A DNA stretch of 64,000 bases from assembly GCA_037892935.1 (NCBI GenBank), contig JAYXKI010000015.1:186001-250000 (forward strand). Direction: 5' to 3'. How positions within the stretch are numbered: position 1 is the stretch's first letter; the number at the start of each line of letters is the position of its first letter. Both the position numbers and the translations under genes were made by a program. The stretch comes from Phlebopus portentosus (Eukaryota > Basidiomycota > Agaricomycetes > Boletales > Boletinellaceae). This document shows, in pieces, positions 43,801 to 54,608 of the stretch. A model generated the notes under the pieces. It did no database searches. It was not told the DNA's origin and worked only from the letters and a program-made list of their open reading frames with translations.

Positions 43801-44400
43801 GAATCCAGTTTGCCACTTCTCGATGCCTCCGCCGCCTCCGTGTCATTCTACTGCTGACACCACTTCCCTTTCGAGTGGTGTCGACACTCTCTCACCTCCG
43901 CCTTCTCTGTGTCGTTCCCACCTCATCTCCCCGACTACCAGCCAGAATCGCACTAGTGTGATTATCCACCGCCGCTGCATACAGCCCACCGCTTTGACCC
44001 CTTCACCAGTTCAGTTGGACTCGGTGGTCCCTATTCATCCTCTCGGACCCTGCCGAGATTTGTATCACTGCGGCGAGTTATTCGACGGTGCGGCGGATCC
44101 ACCTGACGCCTGGATTCTTGTGCATCTGAGCTGAGTGTCGCTTCTGAAAGTCTGTAGGTAGTCTGTAGATCTGGTAGGACTTCTCCTTTTTCCTCTCGAC
44201 ACCTTTGACATCGCCTCCCTGTGGTCGAATGCCACCGCCACCTTTGTCCCTATCTAGGAGAGTCTGATAGTCTACAATGGACCATCATGAGAGATGAGGC
44301 ACTACGGCAAAGAGATAGGAGCAGTGACGCATGTGAGGATGAAGGGTTAACTCATATGTTGAGTCGCCACTTGATCTCGAGCCATCACCATCTTCACAGT
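43801..44400. other. GC-rich unassigned stretch upstream of the TqB-3 transposase
   Basis: It is rich in CCGCC/CTCC motifs. A 142-codon open frame (43706-44134) crosses it, but its composition follows the repeat and no domain is visible. Absent from TqB-2, so it may be captured or inserted DNA. Confidence 0.35.
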
Positions 44401-44417
44401 CACCATCTCTACAGCTT

Positions 44418-45660
44418 ATGTTGAGCATTCATTCATGCAACCCCAGCAACGTGGCAGATGGCTGTTCAACGATTTACAGGAATGCATCATCACTATGAAC
44501 AAGAAACTCAGCGCCTCTCAGATTGCAGCCTTGACTGACATACCCAAGACAACAGTTTTCTAGATAATATGAGAGTTCAAGCACAATGGGACTGTTGCTG
44601 CACATGAACTTGGTTTTTGTGGAAGGCCTCGAGTGCTTGATTATATCCACACCGAGGTATGCACATGTTGAAACCTGTCCTGGTAGCTGTTGGTTCACAC
44701 CACATAGTTCCTTTTCAGGTCACTAAGCAATCTCAATGACTGTTACATCAACGAGTTGAGGCTACTGCTCCAGGAAAGATGGGAGAAGGAGGCTTCGGAT
44801 GCAACTATATGCAGGTCCTTGCTGCGCACCGGTTTCACACTTAAGAAGGTGGCTGTCTCTGTTGCTTTGCTTCCCCACGCAGTCTATGCAAACTGAAATT
44901 GTCGTGGTCTAGTTATCAAAAAGGGCTCTTGAGCGGAATGAAACTCTGCGTGCACAGTACATCGCACATATCACCTCTCAGTACACAGCGGAACAGCTGG
45001 TATTTGTCAATGAGAGTGCTTGTGATTGGCGGGCTTTTCTTCACAACACTGCTTGGGCCCTTGAGGGTCACCATGCGTGTTACAAGCAGTTTTTCAATAG
45101 GGGGAAATAGTGATTCTGCCTCTTGTAGTGCATCACAAGCTTCTGATTCACTCCGTTAGCTTCTCTGTCTTGCCAGCTATCAGCCTCAATGGGACAATCG
45201 ACTGCACTATCGTACAGGGCGCATTCAATACCAAATTGTTCACGGAATTCATCACCAGCCTGTTGGACAAAATGCATCCCTTCCCCAGTAATCAATCAGT
45301 TATCGTAATAGACAACTGCCCGATACACAAGGCTCCTGAGATTTGGGAGCTCATCGAATCTCGGTCTGTCTCACTAGCAATGCAAGTTGCAGCATGTACT
45401 GACCCCTTTGCTTAGGGGTGTCAGGCTTGAATTTCTTCCTCCTTACTCACCAGACTACAATCCTATTGAACTTGCATTCTCCGTAATCAAGTCCAGGTTA
45501 AAACGGCAGGGTCCCGGTCTCAGGATGACGCTTCAGTTGTTGAGCAACTCTGCAGGCAGGTGTATTCCATTAATTCTTTGGATAGTTATTCCTTCTTTTG
45601 CCACTGTCACTATGATGTGCTTGTATAGGCTGTTGAATCTGAAGATAGTGTATGTTTACA
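44418..45660 (+). pseudogene. TqB-3 Tc1-like transposase, inactivated
   Basis: It aligns along its length with the TqB-1/2 and TqA transposases: helix-turn-helix (MNKKLSASQIAALTDIPK), core and YSPDYNPIELAFS with the third residue Glu at 45468-45470. A TAG at 44561-44563 truncates it. The first catalytic Asp is Asn (VFVNESACD, codon 45009-45011); the second Asp is at 45311-45313. Exon boundaries match TqA: the second exon begins TTCCTTTTCAGGTC after an AG, and a later exon resumes at VLPAISLNG. It lies upstream of H on the same strand. Confidence 0.75.
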
Positions 45661-45768
45661 GACTAAGAATCGTCGATCTCCGGAGGGCTAGTAAGCGAGC
45701 TGGGAACACGTTTATAAGCAGCTACCTTCATTGCCACATCACTTTTTTTTTTTTATCTCTTACTATCA

Positions 45769-47906
45769 TGAGTCCCACCCCTAGAAAACTTGCAGCTCAC
45801 AAGACTGCAGCTCGTAAGACTGCTGGGACGAAGCAGGCATCCGCTGTCACAAGAAACTCCTCTCCCAAAAAAGCAGTAACGGCCCTGGAGCCCCAGCGAG
45901 CAAATAGCCCTCATTCGAACTCTCAAAATGCAGATGTCATTGCTGAAGGACCACGGAAATGAGGCTGGCCAAGGAAGGCAGAGCAGCCTGCTGTCAACAA
46001 GAACGGTGTTGAAGAGATGGTAGTACTGATAGTCTTGTCTTCTGGTATTGCACTCATACTTCATAACAGAAAAACATAGAAGCGGAGCCCACCACGACAA
46101 AAGCAAGGGGCCGGAGAGCTGCTGACAAGGACCTGACGTATCAATATGAAGAGCCCTATGATGAAGAACCATCACAACTTGATATTGCCCGAATGGCTAA
46201 TGATGATCCGGGTCAAGAGTCAGATACCAACAGAGTCGGTACTGGTGATCCTTGGGACTTTGATAATCCGTTGATTGCAGCCGGTGCATAGACCATTATA
46301 GGAGTTTGTCAGTCTCTAATGATTTAATAGACTACGCTGACAATTTGGACCAAGAGTATAGATGTGACTCGTTAGTTGTATCTTATGTGCATTTTATGGA
46401 AAATCTCGAACGTGAAAAAGAGGAGCAGCAAGCTCCTAAAGAAACACGATCAACACTTGTCGTTCTGGTTGACGATGGGCGGGCTTTGTGCAAAATGAAT
46501 GTCGAACCTCAACACAGCATAATCAATGTGCATCAGAACGTGGCAAGTATTCTTCAGTGCTATCCCACCTTGGTTACACTAGGCTACACCGGTCCGTGGT
46601 TTAAGAAGATTGGGACAAAGATTCAACCATGGTATCTCGAATCTGATGTAGATCTTGATGAGCTTGTGCAAGGGTTCAAGAAGTATCTCGAGAAGCTGAA
46701 GAAGAAGTGCAAGGTCGATAGTGCAGGCGAAATTGTGCTTATGAACATGAATGATGAATGGGTAAATGTGATTGTTTGCCTTTCTCTCTTTCACGTGTTG
46801 ATGCGTGAATTACGTTCCATTTAGAAGGGTTCTAAATGCTCAGGAAGCGTACTTCAGAATGCGACCAAACTAACCAGTGCAGCCGAAGCAATGAAAGGTG
46901 ACCTGAATGCAATGCTCGCACCTCATATCAAGGAGATCAAGCAGAACCTACAGTGCAGCATGCATCTGGAGGAAGTTTGTTATGTTCGTGCCGATGGCAC
47001 CCATATATATTATACAATGAAGAATTATTTTGATCATGCAAGGCTCCTAGTACGTGTCTTACTCTCATCTATGTGATTCTGGAGGCTTCTGAGCTTTTGT
47101 AGCTAAGTAAAGCTCCAGGCATGACAGCTTTAGAGGTTCCTAAGCAGCTGAACTTGCTCGACTACCACAAATCAAAGCGAACTGTGCAGACCACCTTAGG
47201 TTCAACTGCCATAGGCATGCAGCAGAGGCTTACAAACCAAGCTGGCACTGGTCAAGCACAAGTGGATGGGGATCCACAGACCAAACCAGGTGTAGAAAAT
47301 TCCAGTGCTGGAAGGACTCGCCATGCATCACTATCGCCCGCCTCCCGGCCTGCACGAGACAGGCCGAGGGATGACAGAAGGTACTATGGATCATCGTGTG
47401 GAGAGAAGTGTCATCATAGCAGGAGCTGATCCATCAGAAAGAGGGGTCATAAACATCGCTATCGATCCTCGTCATCATCAGGGTGGGCGGACTCCAAAAG
47501 CTCTGCAGAAAGGGGTTATCACGATTGCAGTTCGTTATCCGAGGATGACTACAGGCACCACAGTTATTGGAACAGATACTCTGCATCGCGTCATAGTGGA
47601 TATCATCACAAAGGTCACCACAACAGAACTCAAGGCTCCCCATCCATGAGAAATAAAATTTGTGATTATCCTTTGGTGGAGATTTGGCTGAAGATGTGCG
47701 ATGATCACATGGAACGAGGGTGCAACAACATGAATTACTCAGTGCTGGCCGATGTTCTGAAATGTAATAGATATCTGCACATCAACCTGATTCTACTCAG
47801 GTTGACAACCGATGAATTGATTTCAATGGCGTCACAGTTGGGTGTTCACATCATGCGCGGGCTTGCATCCGCCATGCTTTTCTATGCCCGGGAGGACATT
47901 GGCTGA
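45769..47906 (+). pseudogene. TqB-3 H-like accessory gene
   Basis: It starts MSPTPRKLAAHKTAARK, basic and Ser/Thr/Ala-rich. The AT-hook position reads GPRK-stop-GWPRK, where a TGA at 45960-45962 most likely replaces CGA. Later exons carry the conserved block TLGYTGPWFKKIGTK (about 46570-46620), the Cys/His stretch CSMHLEEVCYVR (about 46950-46990), a polar linker, and the SAM-like end YPLVEIWLKMCDDHMERG (47660 onward). The parallel order with TqA H is clear although sequence identity is low. Unlike in TqA it is co-directional with the transposase. Several stops make it a pseudogene. Confidence 0.7.
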
Positions 47907-47963
47907 ACGATAAAGACAATCATGTTCAATAGTAAACATGATATGTGTTACATACAGTCATGC

Positions 47964-48383
47964 TGTAAGGACTCGAACATTTTCCTTTTCTTTTCTTATG
48001 TCATCATTCATTTTAATATTCTTTTTCCTTTTCTTTTATTTTTCTTATGCGCTTATTCATCCAATTGCCGGAACATTCCACAATGTTCCATCACGCTCAC
48101 TAATCATCCCATTCCTTGTTATGTGACTTCCCATTAGAGTAGACCTTTCCCGTGCTCAAAGTCTATATAAGTAGATAGTTTGACTCTTTCGTTCCTTGTC
48201 TTTCTATTCTACTTACCTTCACTGCGACATAGGTATCTACTCTTGTATTATTAGTTTGCTGAATTCTACTTACCTTCACTGCGACATAGCGTGCGTATAG
48301 CCCAGCAACTCGCGTTTAGCCAGTTGTTTGTTGTTTGTGTTGGCCGCCTCGAGATTGACGCCCGTTAGTCTCGCCGCCTAACA
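47964..48383 (+). repeat. Gyp-4 5' LTR (420 bp, chimeric type)
   Basis: Its U3 resembles Gyp-1 (TTAATATTC...GCGCTTATTCATCC), while its U5 resembles Gyp-2 (GCGTGCGTATAGCCC). Confidence 0.88.
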
Positions 48384-48708
48384 TAATAGAAAGACCTACT
48401 CTCGAACCCGTGGTTTAACCACTTGTTCGTCGCTACTCCACGCAGGAGACACATCGACGGTCAATGACCGCGCCCATCCCGGATTTATCCGAGCAACCCC
48501 TATCTTGCCCGTCAAGGTCCGACTGACTTTGATGTGTCCCGATAGTTCCCGAAACAATCAATCAATCCTCTAATCGTGGCGCTCCAAATCACTCTTCTGT
48601 GGAACTCGCATCAGACGTTCTCTTGGGTGACTCATAGAGTCCAATCGTCATCAAGCATCTCGTTCATCATCTACCTCGGTGCCTTCCGACTAGTCATCAA
48701 TTTCAAAG

Positions 48709-50232
48709 ACGAGCCGGTCATCCGAAGTCAGTCCCATCCGAACACCATCCCGATCCCCGTTCCACCTCCGGCTTATCAAGGTGGATCTAACTGACGATCA
48801 GCGGGCGGCTCTCCCGACAAACACTAGGTGGAGCGCGTCGCAAGGACAGTATATTGTCAAGTCGGGCGATCAAACCTTCATTGCTTGGTGGGACGAGGCT
48901 GCGAAGAAGTGGTACTCTACCAGAGGGGACAAGTCCCAATATTGGAGAGCGAAACAAGAGGGTGAAGTAGACGATCTCGCACCCCCTACCCCCACACGAT
49001 CAACGGCTTCATTACCAGGGCCATCAACATCGACAGGTCAGATGCCAGCTCCACCCATAGCACCCTCGTTGTCTTTCACCAAACCACGAGAGCCGGCTCC
49101 GCTCGTACCAACAGACGAAGAGGAGGAAGACGAAGAAGAAGAACAAGAGATGTCGCTGTCGAAAGAGTCAATAACGGACCTTGCTACGGCGATCGCACTA
49201 GCACTCCAAGCAGCAGGAGAAGGAACGAGCCAAGGATCGAAGATGAACAAGGTTCATGTTGCCAAGCCCCGAGACTTCGATGGTGAACACGGATATGTCA
49301 ACTTCAAATGAGAGCTGCGCCTGTATGTTTATGCGTCGGAGTCAGAGTTTAGGACGAGCAAAGCAAAGATCATGTTCGCTCTGTCGTATATGAAGAGCGG
49401 TGCTGCTGCAAGCTGGGCAGAAAGCTACACGAGTGGCGCAATTGACGAACAGGGTAGGATAGCATTCAAGGACACTTGGGACGCTTTCCTAAAGAAACTT
49501 GACACCTTGTTTGATGATCTGGCTCGTTCCCAGAAGGCCTTCGAAAGGCTTGACGCGATGTACCAAGGGGACCTTAACGCCGACGAGTTCTTCAATAAGT
49601 TCGACATTTGTCGAGTTGACGCTGGACTGGCCACAGAGGCTCATGACGAATGGCTGATGAGTCGCTTGAAACGAGCACTAAACCCGAAGGTGGTTGAAGG
49701 TATCATGCGCCTACCCAATGAGCCGACAACGTATGAGGAATTCAAGAAGGCTGCGGTCAAGGTCGACAGGGTCGAGCATCAGATCAGGGATCTGATGGCC
49801 AAGCATAGAAGGAAGACGGTCAGCTCAACAGTGATGAAACTAATGCCACCGCCACTAAGACGTCCGGTGCCGCCTCAACAAGCGACTCGCCCTCTCATCC
49901 CTCCCACCCAAGATCGTCGTGATGCAACTGGAGTAACATATGGAGGCCTAGGTCAGCCGATGGAGGTGATGATGAATCAGGGCGCGCGCGCGCGCGCTTG
50001 CTATAAGTGTGGTCAAGTGGGCCACTACATTCGAGAATGCCCCCGAGGCCATGAAGCAATATGCGCAATCATTGCAGCCTTTGTTCCAGCAGACAGAAAG
50101 GCGCTCTTCAATGAACTCGGCCAAGTGAAGGAATCCTCCTTCGAAGAGGTCGACGACATCGATGTGCGAGCAGTGCCAACTGAACTGGAAGAACTCGTGG
50201 ATGGCGAGGGTTTTCCAGAGGACCAGGCGTAG
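48709..50232 (+). pseudogene. gag: Gyp-4 gag with one nonsense codon
   Basis: The frame is open from the ACG at 48709 (ATG in Gyp-3/6) to the stop at 50230-50232, except for TGA at 49309-49311 in NFK-stop-ELRL, where Gyp-1 has CGA. The same site is TGA in Gyp-3. It keeps the acidic linker, the capsid-like region and a CCHC knuckle. A (GC)n run at 49981-49997 precedes the knuckle and encodes GARARA in place of ARRTRA. Confidence 0.85.
50208..50214 (+). promoter_or_regulatory. Putative -1 frameshift site in Gyp-4
   Basis: GGGTTTT phased G GGT TTT in the gag frame, 16 nt before the gag stop codon, with pol in the -1 frame. Confidence 0.6.
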
Positions 50233-53200
50233 ACGTCGGAACGACTGGTCAGTTTCCTAAAGGACTCTTTTCATTGGACTCGTTAAAATATAATCGTCCT
50301 GTTGTACAATACCAAGATGCAAATATCAGTGACGGTTTCACCCTTCAAAAACTCCTTACCGACATGATACCTGATGAACCTGAAGTGGACAATGATGACT
50401 TCGACGTCTACACAGATTTGTTGGTTGGAAAAGTGAATGTGCAAGCAGGCGATTCAAACGAGCTTAGTGTGGAAGAGCGGAATCAAACCACTATAAAAAA
50501 TGAGGTTGAGGTGGAAGCACCTTACCGCGAGAACGTTGTTGCTCAGGCGAACGATACTGAAGCAGTATGGGATGTGGTTGGCAGACGCGTGGCTGAGGTA
50601 TGGCGCGAGGGCATAGTGGATGCAGATCAATTCATCTGGAGGGCAGGAGGAAAAGAGTTGGATGCCTTCATTAGCATCGTACATCCAAAGGTAGCAGGCG
50701 ATGATGAAGTAGATTTGTCAAACCCTCTACTCGAAGAGGAAAACTTCATCAATGCTCATGCGCTAATCGACTCGGGATGCACGGGTTCATGTATCGACGA
50801 GGGTTTTGTCAAACGATATAGTTTCCCCACCCAAAGGTACATTCGGCCTAGACCAGTCTTCAATGCTGACGGAACAAGCAATGAGGTGGGATTGATCAAG
50901 GAATATGTAGTCGTGCGGATGTTCTTTGGGAAACATGAGGAGGAGATTCGACTGGCAGTGACATCCTTGGCATCGAGCAACATTTTCCTCGGACATGACT
51001 GGTTGACGAAGCACAATCCTGAGATTGATTGGAGGTTGGGAACAGTCAAGTTCACACGTTGCTCTGATGAATGTGAGTTGTCACTATCGAGCGAGGAGAT
51101 AGACGAAGAGTTTGTGAGGAATGTGCGGATGAAGGAGGCAGCGAAGTGGCCACCTTATCTGGAAGAATACGTGGACGTCTTTAGTGAGGAATCGTTCGAA
51201 TGCTTACCAAACCACCGAACGTGGGACCACGCTATTGACCTAAAACCGGATTTCAAACCCAGCGATTGCAAGGTTTATCCATTGTCGCCGAAAGAACAAG
51301 AGGCGATGAAGGAGTTCATCGAAGAGAACCTAGCATCGGGATGTATCCGACAGTCAAAATCCCCGATGGCGTCTCCATTCTTCTTTATCAAGAAGGAAGA
51401 TGGGAGCTTACGAGCGATCCAAGACTATCGAAAGCTCAATGAAGGGACAGTCAAGAACAAATATCCGTTGCCATTGATAAATGAGCTCATCGACAAGGTC
51501 AAGGATGCAAGGTACATCACGAAGCTTGACGTTCGTTGGGGGTACTACAACATCCGGATTCGCGAGGGAGACGAGTGGAAGGCAGTGTTTTGGACAAACC
51601 TAGGCTTATTCAAACCCACAGTCATGTTCTTCAGCTTGTGTAATGCACCAGCGACGTTCCAAGGCTTTATGAACGACATCTTTCGGGAGCTAATTCATGA
51701 GGGTATCGTCATCATTTACCTCGATGACATTCTCATCTTCTCGAATGACCTAGAGGAACATCGCAGATGCACCAAACGAGTTTTTGAGATACTTCGCCAA
51801 AACGGACTTTTCCTAAAGCCACAGAAGTGCGAATTCGAAGTTGACACAGTCAAGTACCTCGGACACATCATTGGCAATGGCGAAGTTCGAATGGATCCCA
51901 AGAAGACGGCAGCAGTCCAGGAGTGGCCAAGCCCATGGAACGTCCATGAACTGCAACAATTCCTGGGACTAGGGAATTGGTTGCGACGTTTCATCAAGGA
52001 TTACAGCTCGGTCGTCAAACCCTTAACTACGCTGACGGGTAAGGTGGAGTGGAAGTGGGGAGAGGAGGAACAACGAGCATTCGAAGAGTTGAAGGGTCGG
52101 TTGAGTAGTCCCCCGGTTCTAGCCATCCCGAACGAGGAGGGTCCTTTCCGGGTCGAAGCAGATGCGTCGGACTTTGCATCTGGAGGGGTGCTCCTTCAGA
52201 AACAAGACGACAAGTGGAGGGTGATAGCCTATCGATCATCGACTTTCTTGGAGGCCGAACGAAATTACGAGATCTATGACAAAGAGATGCTCACAATTGT
52301 TCAAGCTCTTAAGGAATGGCGACAATACCTCCAAGGAGCCAAGAGATCTTTCGAAGTATGGACCGATCACGCAAACTTGACGTATTTCCGATCGCCTCAA
52401 AAGTTGAATCGTCGACAAGCTCGTTGGCGACTCGATTTAGCCGAATTCGACTTCATGTTAGTACACAAGCCAGGGAAGACGTTGGGCAAGGCTGACATAT
52501 TGTTGTGGCGGGCGGACTACAACAAGGGCGAACGGGATAATGAGGACGTCACATTCATCAGAGACGAATGGCTGGTCAGGGGAGCGGTGGAGACATTAAG
52601 AGATGTGCTGAGCGAAAAGATTCGAAAGGCACAAATAGAGTTGAATGAGGAAGAGAGACCGATGAACTTAGTGTTCGTAGATGGGTTGTGGAAAAAAGAG
52701 GTGACGGTTAAGCTCTTGAGGACGAAGACGAAGAAGTTTCAAAACGTTTTCATACCGACGAGCGTGAGGGAGGAAGTGATGAGGGAGTGTCACGACTCGA
52801 CGTTAGCAGGCCACCCAGGAGCAAACAAGACCGTCGCACTAGCAAGCAGAGGTTTCTGGTGGCCTAATATGTACATCGATGTCAGGAATTACGTGCGAGG
52901 ATGCGATCGTTGTCAGCAGACAAAGGCCCTCAGAACAACAAGGGCAAAGGTTTTGCACCCTAACGAGGTGCCGGAGGCACCATGGCAAGTTGTCACGGTC
53001 GACCTGATCGGAGAGTTGCCGGAGTCAAATGGATTTAACGCGATTTGTGTGGTAGTCGACCGCTTCAGCAAACAAATCCATGCAATACCAACGACGACGA
53101 AATTGACAGCAGAAGGGATGGCCAGGATTTATAGGGACCATGTCTTCCGATTGCATGGTTTACCTCGAAAGATCATCCATGACCGAGGGGTACAGTTCGA

Positions 53201-54245
53201 TGTGAAGATGATGAGGGAGTTGTACAAACTCCTTCACATCGAAGGTAATCCGTCAACAGCATACCACCCTCAAACTGATGGACAGACAGAACGAGTTAAT
53301 CAAGAACTCGAACAGTACCTTCGACTATACGTCAATCATCGGCAGTCAGACTGGGCGGACTGGTTAGCTCTTGCAGAGTTTGCGCACAACAATCGCAAAC
53401 ATTTGGCGACCAAACTATCACCCTTCTTCGTCAACACGGGACAACACCCTTCAGGCTTTACGGGCGTTGAAACGACTTCGTCCAATCTATCGGCAGAAGA
53501 GTTTGCTAAACATGTCAAGGGAATACACGAACTCGCTCAGGCCAATCTGACCCAGGCCAATGAAGACATGAAGCGCTTTTACGATCGTCATGCCAGAAAG
53601 TCAGTAGTATATGAGATGGGACAAAAGGTCTTCTTGGATGGTCAAAACATTAAGACGATCCGACCGATGAAGAAGATGGACGACAAATGGTTTGGCCCAT
53701 TCGAGGTAATGGAAAAGGTGGGCACGAGCACGTATAAGCTAAAGATCCCAAAGACATGGAAACACGTTCATCCCGTCTTTAACGAGATCCTGCTCAAACC
53801 GGCTGTTCAACCGTTTTTCGAATCACAGAAGAAGCCACCTCCACCTCCGCCAGTGATCATTGACGAACAGGAAGAGTACGAGGTTGAAGAAATACTCGAC
53901 TCACATCTACATCGAGGAAAGCTCCAATTCTTGGTCAAGTGGGTTGGATATGAGGAAGCGACATGGCAGCCGGAATCCGACGTCAAGGATAATGCACAGG
54001 AATCAATTCAAGAATTCTATCGCAAACATCCTGGAGCTCCACAAAAGTTAACAATACCTCGACAAAGCATGCGAACACTGTATAGGTTCACGTCGTCAGA
54101 AGGATTATGTGGTTGGTCGGGACGCCCAACCTTGAGAGGGGGTGATGTAAGGACTCGAACATTTTCTTTTATTTTCTCATATCATCTTTCGCTTTATTTT
54201 ATTTTATTTCACCTTTCTTTTACATTACTAATCCTCATTTACTAA
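50214..54245 (+). CDS. pol: Gyp-4 pol polyprotein
   Basis: The frame has no internal stop. From the TTG at 50274 it encodes protease (DSGCTG), RT (YLDD), RNase H, an integrase with HHCC finger and D,D,E core (HPQTDGQTE), and the chromodomain (YEVEEILDSH ... WQPE). Some substitutions are transition-type, such as VFWTN for AFRTN in RT, and may reduce activity. The PPT reads GAGAGGGGGT rather than GAAGGGGGGGT, so the frame misses the stop used in Gyp-1. It continues about 38 codons into the LTR, ending at 54245. Confidence 0.9.
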   Translation, partial: SRGPGVDVGTTGQFPKGLFSLDSLKYNRPVVQYQDANISDGFTLQKLLTDMIPDEPEVDNDDFDVYTDLLVGKVNVQAGDSNELSVEERNQTTIKNEVEVEAPYRENVVAQANDTEAVWDVVGRRVAEVWREGIVDADQFIWRAGGKELDAFISIVHPKVAGDDEVDLSNPLLEEENFINAHALIDSGCTGSCIDEGFVKRYSFPTQRYIRPRPVFNADGTSNEVGLIKEYVVVRMFFGKHEEEIRLAVTSLASSNIFLGHDWLTKHNPEIDWRLGTVKFTRCSDECELSLSSEEIDEEFVRNVRMKEAAKWPPYLEEYVDVFSEESFECLPNHRTWDHAIDLKPDFKPSDCKVYPLSPKEQEAMKEFIEENLASGCIRQSKSPMASPFFFIKKEDGSLRAIQDYRKLNEGTVKNKYPLPLINELIDKVKDARYITKLDVRWGYYNIRIREGDEWKAVFWTNLGLFKPTVMFFSLCNAPATFQGFMNDIFRELIHEGIVIIYLDDILIFSNDLEEHRRCTKRVFEILRQNGLFLKPQKCEFEVDTVKYLGHIIGNGEVRMDPKKTAAVQEWPSPWNVHELQQFLGLGNWLRRFIKDYSSVVKPLTTLTGKVEWKWGEEEQRAFEELKGRLSSPPVLAIPNEEGPFRVEADASDFASGGVLLQKQDDKWRVIAYRSSTFLEAERNYEIYDKEMLTIVQALKEWRQYLQGAKRSFEVWTDHANLTYFRSPQKLNRRQARWRLDLAEFDFMLVHKPGKTLGKADILLWRADYNKGERDNEDVTFIRDEWLVRGAVETLRDVLSEKIRKAQIELNEEERPMNLVFVDGLWKKEVTVKLLRTKTKKFQNVFIPTSVREEVMRECHDSTLAGHPGANKTVALASRGFWWPNMYIDVRNYVRGCDRCQQTKALRTTRAKVLHPNEVPEAPWQVVTVDLIGELPESNGFNAICVVVDRFSKQIHAIPTTTKLTAEGMARIYRDHVFRLHGLPRKIIHDRGVQFDVKMMRELYKLLHIEGNPSTAYHPQTDGQTERVNQELEQYLRLYVNHRQSDWADWLALAEFAHNNRKHLATKLSPFFVNTGQHPSGFTGVETTSSNLSAEEFAKHVKGIHELAQANLTQANEDMKRFYDRHARKSVVYEMGQKVFLDGQNIKTIRPMKKMDDKWFGPFEVMEKVGTSTYKLKIPKTWKHVHPVFNEILLKPAVQPFFESQKKPPPPPPVIIDEQEEYEVEEILDSHLHRGKLQFLVKWVGYEEATWQPESDVKDNAQESIQEFYRKHPGAPQKLTIPRQSMRTLYRFTSSEGLCGWSGRPTLRGGDVRTRTFSFIFSYHLSLYFILFHLSFTLLILIY

Positions 54246-54608
54246 TTCCATTCTCTCCGTCGTGGCTTATTCATCTTCAGTCATCAGCCATGACTAAATC
54301 CGCTCCTTCCGACTATGACGCTCACTAATCACTCCACTCTCTTATCATGTGACTCCTTATTAGAGTAGACCTTTCCCAGGCTCGAAGTCTATATAAGTAG
54401 ATAGTTTGACTCATTTGTTTCCTTGTCTTTCTATTCTACTTACCCTCACTTCGACATAGGTATCTACTCTTGTATTAATAGTTTATTGAATTCTACTTAC
54501 CCTCACTTCGACATAGCGTGCGTATAGCCCGGCAGCTCGCGTTAGCCAGTTGTTTGTTGTTGTGTTGGCCGCCTCGAGATCGATGCCCATTAGTCTCGCC
54601 GCCTAACA
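54146..54608 (+). repeat. Gyp-4 3' LTR (463 bp, second type)
   Basis: TG...CA ends; U3 and U5 like the Gyp-2 LTR. Followed at once by gag sequence of Gyp-5. Confidence 0.9.

Larger units (their letters stand above)
37967..47963 (+). mobile_element. TqB-3: Tc1-like element split by Gyp-3
   Basis: The left terminus CAGCTAATTGCAAA at 37967 follows a TA. Segment 37967 to about 38954 and segment 43404-47963 are on either side of the minus-strand Gyp-3. Rejoined in order they give terminus, small A-like gene start, transposase and H, all plus, the same order as TqB-2. The right end is not present because Gyp-4 inserts at 47964. That the two segments are one element is inference. Confidence 0.65.
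47964..54608 (+). mobile_element. Gyp-4: gypsy chromovirus with intact pol
   Basis: It has the same layout as Gyp-1. The 5' flank is CATGC at the end of TqB-3, and the 3' LTR runs directly into Gyp-5. The two LTRs differ in U3 structure and length (420 and 463 bp), which one retrotransposition event cannot produce, so the element is a recombinant. Confidence 0.9.
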
